Shown piece by piece: positions 26,562 to 35,453 of a DNA stretch of 64,000 nt. Positions within the stretch are counted from its first letter, which is position 1. Each line of letters starts with the position of its first letter. Below the pieces are notes generated by a model, which did not search any database, was not told the DNA's origin, and saw only the letters and a list, made by a program, of their open reading frames with translations. The stretch is from Paenibacillus crassostreae. GTDB taxonomy: Bacteria > Bacillota > Bacilli > Paenibacillales > Paenibacillaceae. The stretch spans positions 1,488,001 to 1,552,000 of the forward strand of contig NZ_CP017770.1 in NCBI RefSeq assembly GCF_001857945.1, in the 5' to 3' direction. Both the position numbers and the translations under genes were made by a program.

Positions 26562-27740
26562 ATGGATTTCAACCAACCAACACATCGTAATCAATCTGCC
26601 TCAGTGAAATGGGACGGGATCGAAAATATCTTCGGGGTCACAGATGCCTTACCCATGTGGGTCGCTGATATGGATTTCACAGCTCCCCCTTCTGTCATTC
26701 ATGCATTTCAAGAGAGATTAACACATGGGATATTCGGATATTCTTTGCAGACAGATTCCTATTTCCAAGCCATTATCGATTGGATGAAACGTCGTCACCA
26801 ATGGCAAATTGATAAGGATTGGATTGTATATAGCCCTGGCGTCGTACCTGCATTAAGCCTAATCGTACAAGCCTTCACAGAACCCGGTGACAAAGTAATC
26901 ATTCAGCCCCCTGTCTATCCACCCTTCTATCAAGTTGTCGAGAACCATGATAGAGAGCTTATCCAGAACCCTCTCCGTATGGTGGATGGTAAATATTCGA
27001 TGGATCTAGCTCAGTTAGAATCTCAAATAGATGATCAAGTGAAAATGCTAATTCTATGCAGTCCTCATAACCCTGTGGGACGCGTCTGGACTAGAGAAGA
27101 ACTTGAACCTTTAGCAGAGTTATGTATTCGCCGGAACATTCTTGTCGTATCGGATGAGATCCATTCTGATCTTCTATTCAACAAAGGAACACATATACCT
27201 TATGCTCTTCTCTCAGAGGAAGCTAAAGATCTCTCCATTATCTGTACCGCACCAAGTAAATCTTTCAATATTGCAGGTCTTCATACTTCCAATATCATCA
27301 TACCTAATTCGGAAATTCGCAGTAAATTTAAAAAGACACTGCAGAAATACGCTTTAGATAACATCAGCCCATTCGGATTAATAGCCACTGAGGCAGCCTA
27401 TAATGAAGGGGAAGAATGGCTTGATGAATGTCTACTATATATCCGAAGCAATATGGAATATGTGAAACAATATATCGATACCCATATACCTGAGTTACAC
27501 GTTACTCTACCAGAAGCTACCTATCTGCTGTGGATCGATTTCCGCGAACTTGGCATGTCTACTAAAGATTTGACTTCCTTTTTACTAAAAGAAGTTAAGC
27601 TTATTGGTAATAGCGGTTCTTCTTTTGGAAAAGAAGGAGATGGCTTTATACGATTGAATTTAGGATGTCAGCGTACCATTGTGGAAGAAGCTATGAAACG
27701 TCTCAACAAAGCAATACAAGCTTGGCGAAATAAAGCATAA
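26562..27740 (+). CDS. PatB/MalY-type C-S lyase
   Basis: This 392-residue fold-type I PLP enzyme has the PatB/MalY hallmark LPMWVADMDF near residue 32, the aspartate region VSDEIHSDLLF near 205 and the PLP lysine in TAPSKSFNIAGLHTSN near 235, with RLNLGCQR at the end. Family members cleave cystathionine or cysteine conjugates to pyruvate, ammonia and a thiol in the cytoplasm. A GGAGGATAAC ribosome site precedes the ATG. It is monocistronic with its own terminator. Whether its main job is methionine synthesis or thiol release cannot be read here; a separate metI-metC pair lies at the right end of the window. Confidence 0.92.
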   Translation: MDFNQPTHRNQSASVKWDGIENIFGVTDALPMWVADMDFTAPPSVIHAFQERLTHGIFGYSLQTDSYFQAIIDWMKRRHQWQIDKDWIVYSPGVVPALSLIVQAFTEPGDKVIIQPPVYPPFYQVVENHDRELIQNPLRMVDGKYSMDLAQLESQIDDQVKMLILCSPHNPVGRVWTREELEPLAELCIRRNILVVSDEIHSDLLFNKGTHIPYALLSEEAKDLSIICTAPSKSFNIAGLHTSNIIIPNSEIRSKFKKTLQKYALDNISPFGLIATEAAYNEGEEWLDECLLYIRSNMEYVKQYIDTHIPELHVTLPEATYLLWIDFRELGMSTKDLTSFLLKEVKLIGNSGSSFGKEGDGFIRLNLGCQRTIVEEAMKRLNKAIQAWRNKA

Positions 27741-27755
27741 TTATTTTATTTTCAC

Positions 27756-27798
27756 AACCATCTTATCCCACTCTTTCGTGGTGATCGGATGGTTTTTT
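27756..27798 (+). terminator. Terminator of the PatB-type gene
   Basis: AACCATC pairs with GATGGTT, with a nested CCAC/GTGG hairpin inside, followed by TTTTTT on the plus strand. It lies 16 bases after the stop codon. Confidence 0.85.
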
Positions 27799-27876
27799 TA
27801 TTAACGTATACTTCACTAATATTTAGCCATACTACTGGATATTTCCTAACTAATCCAATAAAAGGTGGAGACAGTA

Positions 27877-28410
27877 ATGACCATTTCAACAATTGAAGAG
27901 TTGACCTTCTACTTTATGCTCTATTCTTTTGCAGGATGGGTATTGGAGAATTGCCATAGTTGGCTCACCCATGGCCAGTTTTGGAAAGAAGGATTGCTCA
28001 AAGGCCCTTTTAAACCGATGTATGGATTCGCTCCTTTGTTACTTATCATAATCAGTGAGTACCCTTTACATTGGTTATATATACTTTTATTCAGTATGGT
28101 TGTGCCTACGTTAATAGAGTACGTAAGTGGTGTCATGCTGCATTTGTTATTTCACAAACGTTGGTGGGATTATTCTAATCACTCCATCCAGCTACATGGT
28201 CACATCTGCCTACGCTTTTCCATCTATTGGTGCCCATTATCCTTAACTTGTTTATATGTGCTTCACCCTAGATCCATAAGTTTGTATACTCAGATGGCTT
28301 CTATATGGGCATGGCTATTTCCTATATTCCTAATCTACCTCCTAGTTGACGTTGTTTGGAGTGGCTACAATTGGCGGGCATTGGTGAACAAGCCATTCGA
28401 TTTCGGATGA
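27877..28410 (+). CDS. CmpB-type 'putative ABC transporter permease' membrane protein
   Basis: This 177-residue membrane protein has about five hydrophobic segments. Its opening, FYFMLYSFAGWVLENCHSW with KEGLLKGPFKPMYGFAPLLL a little later, is the signature of the ABC_trans_CmpB (PF06541) family. That family is named as a putative permease, but no transport role is proven and no ABC genes are adjacent. The ATG at 27877 has AGGTGGAG 6 bases upstream; a GTG at 27865 lies within that site. It stands between the PatB-type lyase and lactate dehydrogenase with no obvious functional link. Confidence 0.8.
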   Translation: MTISTIEELTFYFMLYSFAGWVLENCHSWLTHGQFWKEGLLKGPFKPMYGFAPLLLIIISEYPLHWLYILLFSMVVPTLIEYVSGVMLHLLFHKRWWDYSNHSIQLHGHICLRFSIYWCPLSLTCLYVLHPRSISLYTQMASIWAWLFPIFLIYLLVDVVWSGYNWRALVNKPFDFG

Positions 28411-28514
28411 AATTCTCTATAATATTTGTCATAATTTGAATAAGACTTTATACTAATAATAGGTTAATTATTACATTAGGCGAAACTAATGATATATAGA
28501 GGAGTGAACTCGTT

Positions 28515-29444
28515 ATGACAGAACCATCATATAAACCAAGTCGCGTAGTTGTTGTCGGTACTGGTGCCGTCGGAACAACAACTGCCTATACTCTCCTACT
28601 AAGACATCGCATGGCAGAATTAGTATTGATTGATGTGAATCATAAGAAGGCATTGGGTGAAGCGCTTGACATGAACCACGGTCTTCCTTTTGCAGCCGGT
28701 GTTAAATTATGGGCAGGTGGTTATGAGGATTGTGCTGATGCAGATATTATTATTGTAACAGCCGGTGCTTCACAAAAACCAGGAGAAACACGTATCGACC
28801 TTCTGAATCGCAATGTATCTATATTCAAAGAGATTATTCAAAACATTACAAAGTATAACCAAAATGGGATTCTCTTAATAGCTACTAACCCAGTGGATAT
28901 TCTATCTTATGTAAGTTGGAAAATAAGTGGGTGGGATCATCACCGAGTTATTGGATCAGGTACATTACTTGATAGCGCTCGTTTCCGATATCTTATCGGA
29001 TCACACAAAGATATTAACCCAAGAAGTATACATGGCCATATTATTGGTGAACATGGAGATTCAGAGTTACCTGTGTGGAGCCTTGCCAATATTGCAGGTA
29101 CTCCTATCGATTTTGATGATGATGAACGTAAAGAAATTTTTGAGAATACCAAGAATGCTGCTTACGAAATAATTGAAGCAAAAGGCTCCACATCCTATGC
29201 TATCGCGCTTGCATTAGATCGTATCGTTGCAGCTATCCTTCGTAATGAGAGTGCTGTCCTCAGCGTATCTACTCTACTTCAAAATACGAATGGAATGTCT
29301 GATGTTTACCTTGGAGTCCCCAGTATTGTAGATCGAACCGGCGTGCGTCAAATACTAGATTTACCTCTGAATCCAGAAGAACAGAGTCTTTTTGAACTAT
29401 CAGCAAATAAACTTAAAACAGAAATCAACAAACTAAATCTATAG
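28515..29444 (+). CDS. ldh: L-lactate dehydrogenase
   Basis: The 309-residue enzyme interconverts pyruvate and L-lactate with NAD. It has the Rossmann glycine motif VVVGTGAVGTTTAYTLL at residues 11-27, the substrate arginine loop QKPGETRIDLLNRN near 92-105, TNPVDILSY near 125, and the catalytic histidine in GEHGDSELPVWS near 180. Pyruvate specificity over malate is suggested by the Gln in SQKPGETR. A GAGGAG ribosome site precedes the ATG. The gene is alone, with a terminator behind it. No Rex-type palindrome was found in the 104 bases before it. Confidence 0.95.
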   Translation: MTEPSYKPSRVVVVGTGAVGTTTAYTLLLRHRMAELVLIDVNHKKALGEALDMNHGLPFAAGVKLWAGGYEDCADADIIIVTAGASQKPGETRIDLLNRNVSIFKEIIQNITKYNQNGILLIATNPVDILSYVSWKISGWDHHRVIGSGTLLDSARFRYLIGSHKDINPRSIHGHIIGEHGDSELPVWSLANIAGTPIDFDDDERKEIFENTKNAAYEIIEAKGSTSYAIALALDRIVAAILRNESAVLSVSTLLQNTNGMSDVYLGVPSIVDRTGVRQILDLPLNPEEQSLFELSANKLKTEINKLNL

Positions 29445-29470
29445 TTATTTTCACCTAATATATATACATT

Positions 29471-29502
29471 ACCCTCGACCTTTGGGCTCAGGGTTTTTTT
29501 TT
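29471..29502 (+). terminator. Terminator of lactate dehydrogenase
   Basis: ACCCT pairs with AGGGT, with weaker inner pairs, followed by nine T residues on the plus strand, 27 bases after the stop codon. Confidence 0.75.
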
Positions 29503-29576
29503 GTTATTTCACTAAAATAACATGATATATTAACCGATATTATATAATAGAATCGTTTCAATAGGAGATGAAAATT

Positions 29577-30275
29577 TTGAATAATAAACCCTATTCCACG
29601 AATAAAACACGGGGATGGCTTAAAAATGTTTTGACCGCTCGTTCAGAAGTAGAAAATGAGCTTGTAACCTCGCATAATGGTTCTGAAGATGAGCCTAATG
29701 TACTAGACGTAGAATCTTCGAAACTCGACTTTGCATCATTAGAACAAGACAAAACAGCATATGATTTAATTATTGCTGTTGAGAATCTATTGAATGATAG
29801 ACAATTATCTCAGTTTAAAAGTAACGATATTGAAGATCAATTGTCTAATGCAAATGAAACAATCAACCGTCTTAAGAATGATTTAAATAAGAAAGAACAT
29901 TTAATTCTAGAAAAAGAAAAAGAATTCAGAATAATTGAAGAGAAATTGACCAGTAAACAAATGAGTTATGATCAACTTCTAGAAGATTATAAGGATTATC
30001 AAAGCTCTACAAATACGGGGATAGAGAACTTGAAATATCAGCTTGAGAAAGAAAGAAGTAAATATACTAGATTAAATGAAGAGTTTACCAAACAACAGTA
30101 TGATAGTATGCAAAAGATAAAAGAACTTGAAGAAATGGTAAGAGATTCAGAAGCTGAGAACACGCAAGTCACAAATCAATATAACAAAGTTGTGGAAGAA
30201 AAGGCACAATTATTAAAGACTGTTACCGACTTCACCGAGCGTATGTCCTTTTCATTCTCACCCCCTTCTGAATAA
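29577..30275 (+). CDS. Coiled-coil protein of unknown function
   Basis: The roughly 232-residue soluble protein is dominated by a long coiled coil (about residues 75-225: ANETINRLKNDLNKKEHLI, KQQYDSMQKIKELEEMV, AENTQVTNQYNKVVEEKAQL). The acidic N-terminal 70 residues look disordered. It has no signal peptide or membrane segment. AGGAG at 29563-29567 directly abuts an ATG at 29568 but is 9 bases from the in-frame TTG at 29577, so the TTG is the more likely start. The polysaccharide deacetylase gene follows after 77 bases on the same strand, so the pair may form an operon. I do not recognise the family; a structural or scaffolding role is only a guess. Confidence 0.7.
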   Translation: MNNKPYSTNKTRGWLKNVLTARSEVENELVTSHNGSEDEPNVLDVESSKLDFASLEQDKTAYDLIIAVENLLNDRQLSQFKSNDIEDQLSNANETINRLKNDLNKKEHLILEKEKEFRIIEEKLTSKQMSYDQLLEDYKDYQSSTNTGIENLKYQLEKERSKYTRLNEEFTKQQYDSMQKIKELEEMVRDSEAENTQVTNQYNKVVEEKAQLLKTVTDFTERMSFSFSPPSE

Positions 30276-30352
30276 AACTCACTAATTACTACATTAGGAA
30301 GGAGGGGCATCTTATCCACACTTACAATGAAAAATGGCTGGAGCTTTTATCA

Positions 30353-31570
30353 GTGGATAAAGAATCCGGTAATCATTACATCCAAGTCAAGTTCACATTT
30401 GGACAAACCTATCTACTTCAATGGGAAGTTGATAGTTATACTGCTGAACAGATTATAGCGATCTATAATCAATCTGATCAGCGAAAATATAGACTCTCTT
30501 TACAAAGCTACTCTAATCCAGCGGACAATCATTACTATAGTCATTTAACAGAATATGATCGAGAGAATAGTAATAAAATGATGTTTTTATGTTCTGAGTC
30601 CTACAAGGAGAAAATATCCTCTTTGAAAAATTTAGAACATCCAGACCAATTAAAGTTAATATTCCCTGTGAATCTGAATACTCTACAACATGTCTCAAAA
30701 GCTAATAAAGAGTTATTCCCATTTTTCACATCACGAATTGCAGTTCTTACAGTGATTATGACTATATGTTCTTTCGTTTATGTACCAAACTATAATACAT
30801 ACATTAGTGAGAAAGTATTCGCAAAAGTCACCACTGTACTAGAATCAGCAGAGCCATCTCCCCTTGAACCACTGGTGAATCTTGAGAATACAGATTCCGA
30901 TATTCTTATTCCCGTAGAGGAAACCACGGTATCTATACCTATACCGGCAGTGCTAACCTCAGAGGAACCAAAGTTATCAGAACCTCCGATAGTTGAGCTA
31001 GATAAACTTATCAATTTCAGTGTACCTTCTGGATATGTTGCTCTAACTTTTGATGATGGTCCGTCAATGTACACTCAAGATATCGCTAAGGTATTACAGA
31101 AATATAAAGTGGGTGGCACGTTTTTTTTCGTCGGAACACAGGTGAAGAAATTTCCCGATGAAGTAAAATTAGTTGATGATTACGGCTTTTCTATAGGTAA
31201 TCACTCCATGACTCATCCTAACCTGTCAAGCCTATCTGCTGCCATGCAGCGTTCTGAGCTTGAACAGACCAATCAATGGATTGAGGATATCACATCTAAG
31301 CCTGTGTTACTATTTAGACCACCTTATGGATCAAGAGATGATAGACTCACAGAGTTAACAACAACTATGAATATGAAAATGATATTATGGAATAGTGATC
31401 CTGAAGATTGGCATAATGATAGTTCACAGCAAACACTGAATTATATCACGCAAACTCAATCGACTGGTTCCATTATTCTTCTTCATGAATCTAAAGAAAC
31501 ATTAAAGATCTTACCTTTGATTATTGAATTTCTACAAAAACAGCAACTCCAAATTGCAAATATAAAATAA
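30353..31570 (+). CDS. Membrane-anchored polysaccharide deacetylase (NodB domain)
   Basis: The protein has 405 residues from the GTG at 30353, which has TGGAG 9 bases upstream. A membrane segment near residues 127-147 (RIAVLTVIMTICSFVYV) follows a cytoplasmic region of about 120 residues. A Pro/Glu-rich linker leads to a NodB deacetylase domain at about 220-400. Its metal and catalytic motifs are intact: VALTFDDGPS, FSIGNHSMTHPN, LLFRPPYGSRDD, ILWNSDPEDWH and SIILLHES. It should remove acetyl groups from peptidoglycan or another surface glycan outside the membrane. A much stronger AAGGAGGGG site at 30299-30307 points instead to an in-frame ATC at 30314, 13 codons upstream, so the true start may be non-canonical. 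Confidence 0.85.
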   Translation: MDKESGNHYIQVKFTFGQTYLLQWEVDSYTAEQIIAIYNQSDQRKYRLSLQSYSNPADNHYYSHLTEYDRENSNKMMFLCSESYKEKISSLKNLEHPDQLKLIFPVNLNTLQHVSKANKELFPFFTSRIAVLTVIMTICSFVYVPNYNTYISEKVFAKVTTVLESAEPSPLEPLVNLENTDSDILIPVEETTVSIPIPAVLTSEEPKLSEPPIVELDKLINFSVPSGYVALTFDDGPSMYTQDIAKVLQKYKVGGTFFFVGTQVKKFPDEVKLVDDYGFSIGNHSMTHPNLSSLSAAMQRSELEQTNQWIEDITSKPVLLFRPPYGSRDDRLTELTTTMNMKMILWNSDPEDWHNDSSQQTLNYITQTQSTGSIILLHESKETLKILPLIIEFLQKQQLQIANIK

Positions 31571-31587
31571 TTGTCAACATAGAAATC

Positions 31588-31690
31588 AACAAGCTGAAAC
31601 GGCTATGCCGTCCTCTTTCAAGGACGGTTTCCGTCTCTGCCGAAATATAAGAAATAGAGTATCAAGTGAAACTTATGCTTTCTTATATTT
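31588..31690 (+). repeat. Interspersed hairpin repeat, short form
   Basis: It opens AACAAGCTGAAACGGCTATG, contains CCGTCC...GGACGG and TCTCTGCCGAAATATAAGAAA, and ends ATCAAGTGAAAC...CTTTCTTATATTT. Unlike the copies at 55985 and 59413 it lacks the internal block of about 50-60 bases. It lies between convergent genes. Confidence 0.8.
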
Positions 31691-31700
31691 CCAAAATTCA

Positions 31701-31737
31701 AATGGCGTGCAAATGGATCATCCATTTACACGCCATT
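31701..31737. terminator. Bidirectional terminator
   Basis: AATGGCGTG pairs with CACGCCATT, continued inward by AAATGGAT/ATCCATTT-type pairs. It lies between the convergent deacetylase and 31793-32140 genes. Confidence 0.75.
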
Positions 31738-31792
31738 GTTGTTAGATAGGATTCTTTAGTACACTAATACGAACGTTTGACTTAAATGTTAG

Positions 31793-32140
31793 TTAACTCT
31801 TATTCACTTGAAGCACCGATATCTTTTTCAAGGATAATGCTTCCTTTACGGTCTCTTCTGTAATTACATTTAATTTTAGTAGACTGGTGATTTTAGCAGG
31901 ATCTGCTTTTGAAATCATCTTCCATACACTTGGATCAGGTAGAGCCGCATAGAGCTTACTGTCATCGTATTCTTTACGTTCCTGCATAATTATCTTCACT
32001 TGATATGAACCGATCTCTAACTCTGTTAGACCTTGTTCCGAACAATAGTTAATAAGTTCGTTACGTAAATCACCAAGCTCCTGTTCTATTTCTTTCTGCT
32101 TCTTTTTTAATTGATAATACCGTTTAACTTGCTTATCCAT
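31793..32140 (-). CDS. Hypothetical protein, coiled-coil N-terminus
   Basis: This 115-residue soluble protein starts with a charged helix likely to form a coiled coil (YYQLKKKQKEIEQELGDLRN, residues 8-28). A short strand region follows (LEIGSYQVKIIMQER), then a helical C-terminus (PAKITSLLKLNVITEETVKE). A GAGAGGCG ribosome site precedes the ATG, which supports translation. No membrane segment or known motif is visible and I do not recognise the family. It is followed by a terminator, and the CYTH gene lies upstream on the same strand after a gap of about 90 bases. Confidence 0.75.
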   Translation of the reverse strand: MDKQVKRYYQLKKKQKEIEQELGDLRNELINYCSEQGLTELEIGSYQVKIIMQERKEYDDSKLYAALPDPSVWKMISKADPAKITSLLKLNVITEETVKEALSLKKISVLQVNKS

Positions 32141-32230
32141 AAATTCACGCCTCTCTCTTTTTTACATACATATGCTGAGAGAGGCGCTCTTATACGGAGT
32201 GATTTAATACGGTTAGTTCCACTCAAAAGT

Positions 32231-32749
32231 TTATGATATCGTCTTGCTATCATTCCTTTGCTTCTGTAGTTCTTTCCACACCTGCTTATTACTATATTGC
32301 TTCTGAGAACTTATATCTTCGCCGAACCAAACTGGTACTTCGAAAGATTCTGCTACCTCAACTGATTCGAATTCAACCTCTACGACGATCATCTCAATTT
32401 GATCATAGCAATCGATTTCAATGAGAGTATCTTCCCATGCTGCGGTTATACGGTTTTTCGTCAATGGCACAGCACCGAAGGCATTTACTATCTGTGTATA
32501 GATCTCTTCTGAGATGGAATATTCAATTTCTTCACGAACAAGACCATTTCCGTTCTTGAATGTATGTGTATATGTCGTTTCTCCCGTGGTCAGATCTACA
32601 ATTCTACGGACTCTCAATTCCTGCGTAGCGTCCAGCGCTAGATATGTCTGCTCGATCCGCTGCTCTGATATTATACGTAATGTTCCTACCTGAACTAATG
32701 TGTCCGGAAATTCAGACAATAGAAACTTTCGCTCTATTTCTAATGACAT
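32231..32749 (-). CDS. CYTH-domain triphosphate tunnel protein
   Basis: The 172-residue protein opens with the CYTH signature EIERKF (the ExExK pattern, residues 4-9). It has tunnel-lining charged strands (QELRVRRIVD, TYTHTFKNG, REEIEYSI, LIEIDCYDQ, IVVEVEFESVE) that would bind a triphosphate and metal. Family members act as inorganic triphosphatases or adenylate cyclases; which applies is not clear from the sequence. AGGAG lies before the ATG. The gene follows yhaM on the same strand with a 25-base gap, so the two may be co-transcribed. The length is typical for a stand-alone CYTH protein. Confidence 0.88.
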   Translation of the reverse strand: MSLEIERKFLLSEFPDTLVQVGTLRIISEQRIEQTYLALDATQELRVRRIVDLTTGETTYTHTFKNGNGLVREEIEYSISEEIYTQIVNAFGAVPLTKNRITAAWEDTLIEIDCYDQIEMIVVEVEFESVEVAESFEVPVWFGEDISSQKQYSNKQVWKELQKQRNDSKTIS

Positions 32750-32774
32750 TTATGCCAACTCCTATTGACCAATA

Positions 32775-33731
32775 TTATAGCTTCATACGATAGATCGCCT
32801 TATTCTCTAAACCTCTAATGAAGGGTGTCCATTCTTCTGTATCTGGTGTTGTATCAAGTGCATCCTCTACCATCTGCAGTTTCGCATCCATTGCATCAAT
32901 GAAGTGGAGAGCAACGGCTTCTGCCATTTGAGGTTGTACAGGGCTCCCCCATTCACCTAAATTATGATGAGATAGCACCATATGCTGCAAACAGACGATT
33001 TTCTCAGACTGAAGTTCAATATTACTGTGAATGGCCGCTTCCGTAATCCAATTCGCTGCCATTGAGATATGACCGAGAAGCTTACCTTGAACACTATATT
33101 CCTTTACGATTCCTAGTTCTGCTGTCATCTCTTCTGTCTTGGCGATATCATGAAGAATTATTCCAGCCTTCACAAGATCTGCATTTAGAAAAGGTCTTTG
33201 CTTACATATAAATTCCCCTAATTCTAGCATCCGCACGATATGATAAGCCAGACCTGCGTAGAAAGCATGATGATGCATTTTGGCAGCAGGATAATGCATT
33301 AACTTCTCTTCTACTTTGGAGACACAATACTGAACGATGGTTCTCATCTCTGTGTCATTAATGCTTGCTATTGACTGTTTTATCGTATATAGAAGATCTA
33401 CAGGAAGAACAGGCGCAGAACGAATAAAATCGGTTATAGAAACATGATCTTCATCCGTTACCTTGCGGATCCTCGTGATCTTCACTTGCAATCTTTCTCG
33501 ATAAACATGGGCAACACCCTGTATCCTTACTAAGTCCATAGGGAAGAATGTTTCCTTCTCCATCGGTTTAACATCCCAATACTTCGCTGAGAGTTGACCA
33601 CTAGAATCTCCGAGAACAATATCGAAATAATCCTTTGGTGGTGTCCCATTCGTTTGTTTCACTTCTAGTTCTTTCAATAAGTAATATCCGACAAATTCTT
33701 CTTGATTTGTTAACTTGTTAATTAAAGTCAT
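32775..33731 (-). CDS. yhaM: 3'-5' exoribonuclease YhaM
   Basis: The 318-residue protein has an OB-fold nucleic-acid-binding domain (about 10-95; YYLLKELEVKQTNGTPPKDY, GQLSAKYWDVKP) and an HD metal-dependent hydrolase domain (about 155-290). The metal ligands are visible in MHHHAFYAGLAYHIVRM, GIILHDIAKTEEM and VLSHHNLGEWGSPVQPQMAEA. This arrangement is that of YhaM/CBF1, a 3'-5' exonuclease of RNA and single-stranded DNA in Bacillota. The length matches the family. A GGAGG ribosome site precedes the ATG. CYTH lies downstream on the same strand. Confidence 0.92.
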   Translation of the reverse strand: MTLINKLTNQEEFVGYYLLKELEVKQTNGTPPKDYFDIVLGDSSGQLSAKYWDVKPMEKETFFPMDLVRIQGVAHVYRERLQVKITRIRKVTDEDHVSITDFIRSAPVLPVDLLYTIKQSIASINDTEMRTIVQYCVSKVEEKLMHYPAAKMHHHAFYAGLAYHIVRMLELGEFICKQRPFLNADLVKAGIILHDIAKTEEMTAELGIVKEYSVQGKLLGHISMAANWITEAAIHSNIELQSEKIVCLQHMVLSHHNLGEWGSPVQPQMAEAVALHFIDAMDAKLQMVEDALDTTPDTEEWTPFIRGLENKAIYRMKL

Positions 33732-33953
33732 TAGTTATCCTCCAACATGAAATGAAAATACTATATTGTTATTATATCGCTAAACAGGATCATTAGACAT
33801 GCTTCTTTCTCAAGCTAATGAATTGATTACGCAGAAATTCTATTCAGCCTAATATTCAAGAAAGCTATTATTCCTTTGAATATCTAGATGTTTCCCCTCA
33901 TAAACATAGGATGAACTCTAATTCTCCTTCCAGAAAGGGGGAAGAACTTAATC

Positions 33954-35390
33954 ATGCATTCCGATGAACTCATCGCATTAGAACGTGCTATCGCTGAGAT
34001 CACAGAAGTTGCCTCAGGCTTTGGTTTGGACTTTTATCCTATGAGATATGAAATATGCCCTGCTGACATTATTTATACGTTCGGGGCTTATGGCATGCCG
34101 GTCAGATTCTCACATTGGTCTTTCGGAAAGACGTTTCATAAGATGAAAACTCAGTATGATTTCGGTCTGTCCAAAATTTATGAATTAGTCATCAATTCTA
34201 ACCCCTGCTACGCATTCCTACTCGATGGAAATTCATTAATTCAGAACAAGCTAATTGTGGCACATGTTCTTGCTCACTGTGATTTTTTTAAGAATAATGC
34301 TCGGTTCAGTAAAACCAATCCCGCCATGTTAGAAAGTATGTCAGCTACAGCCGAACGAATTAGTCAATACGAGATCAAGTATGGTAGTCATACAGTTGAA
34401 GAATTTCTAGATGCCGTCTTAGCTATTCAAGAGCATGTTGACCCTGATTTAGTTCGACCTTACCGCCAAAATCGATATGATCTAAATCGTGAAGGTAAGA
34501 TGGACTCCTCTGATAAGATTAGTACTCAACAATTCACTGGGTTTGAGGATTTGTGGGACTTAGATCAACAGAATAAACAGGTTCCCTCTCCTTCCAAAAA
34601 AACAAATCTATTCCCTCCTCGTCCTGAGAAAGACATCATTTGGTTCATCCAGGAATATTCACAACATTTGGAACCATGGCAACGTGATATTCTAACTATG
34701 TTACGAGATGAGATGCTTTACTTCTGGCCCCAAATGGAAACAAAAATAATGAACGAAGGATGGGCCAGCTATTGGCATCAACGTATATTACGAGAATTGG
34801 ATCTAACATCGGAAGAAACCATCGAATATGCCAAGCTAAATTCAGGAGTTGTTCAACCTTCGCAGAACAGCTTAAACCCTTATTATCTAGGATTAAAAAT
34901 ATTTGAGGATATTGAAAAACGTTGGGATACACCTCCCATTTCTGACCCACATTTCTCCAATCAAAAACCTGGTCAGGGCCGCGCTAAGATCTTTGAAGTT
35001 CGCGAGTTAGACTCTGATACCTCTTTCATTCGGAACTATATGACAAAAAGTCTAGTTAATGATCTGGATTTATATGTTTTCGAAAAAAAGGGTACCGAAT
35101 GGAAAATAACCGATAAGTCTTGGGAGAATATTCGCGATCAACTTGTATACTCCCGCGTAAATGGAGGATTTCCTTACTTAGTAGTCCAAGATGGTAACTT
35201 TATGAATAATGGTGAATTGTATATCAAACATATGTACGAAGGAATGGAGCTTGATCTAAAGTATGTCGACCGAACACTACCTTATGTGTATAAGCTATGG
35301 GGTAAATCCATACATTTAGAAACAACGATGGAAGAGAAAACTGTACTATTTAGCTATGACGGAACGAAAAGTAACCGAAAGTTTCTCTAG
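33954..35390 (+). CDS. spoVR: SpoVR family protein
   Basis: The 478-residue cytoplasmic protein has strong SpoVR-family phrases: [20 protein letters not shown] near residue 27, [20 protein letters not shown] near 50, [15 protein letters not shown], then [20 protein letters not shown] and [19 protein letters not shown] near 260. SpoVR is involved in spore cortex formation in Bacillus, though its biochemical activity is unsettled. An AAGGGGGAAG ribosome site precedes the ATG. In many Bacillota it clusters with prkA and the DUF444 gene yhbH; here prkA is close (36623-38518) but on the other strand, with a LacI gene between, and yhbH is absent from the window. Confidence 0.93.
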   Translation: MHSDELIALERAIAEITEVASGFGLDFYPMRYEICPADIIYTFGAYGMPVRFSHWSFGKTFHKMKTQYDFGLSKIYELVINSNPCYAFLLDGNSLIQNKLIVAHVLAHCDFFKNNARFSKTNPAMLESMSATAERISQYEIKYGSHTVEEFLDAVLAIQEHVDPDLVRPYRQNRYDLNREGKMDSSDKISTQQFTGFEDLWDLDQQNKQVPSPSKKTNLFPPRPEKDIIWFIQEYSQHLEPWQRDILTMLRDEMLYFWPQMETKIMNEGWASYWHQRILRELDLTSEETIEYAKLNSGVVQPSQNSLNPYYLGLKIFEDIEKRWDTPPISDPHFSNQKPGQGRAKIFEVRELDSDTSFIRNYMTKSLVNDLDLYVFEKKGTEWKITDKSWENIRDQLVYSRVNGGFPYLVVQDGNFMNNGELYIKHMYEGMELDLKYVDRTLPYVYKLWGKSIHLETTMEEKTVLFSYDGTKSNRKFL

Positions 35391-35397
35391 AAAACTA

Positions 35398-35453
35398 AAT
35401 AGGAACACTATAAGTTACCTAAGAACTTAGGCCATCTTATAGTGTTCCTATTT
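35398..35453. terminator. Bidirectional terminator with nested hairpin
   Basis: AAATAGGAACACTATAAG pairs with CTTATAGTGTTCCTATTT, and the loop itself holds CCTAAG/CTTAGG. It lies between spoVR and the convergent LacI gene and overlaps the latter's stop codon. Confidence 0.85.
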
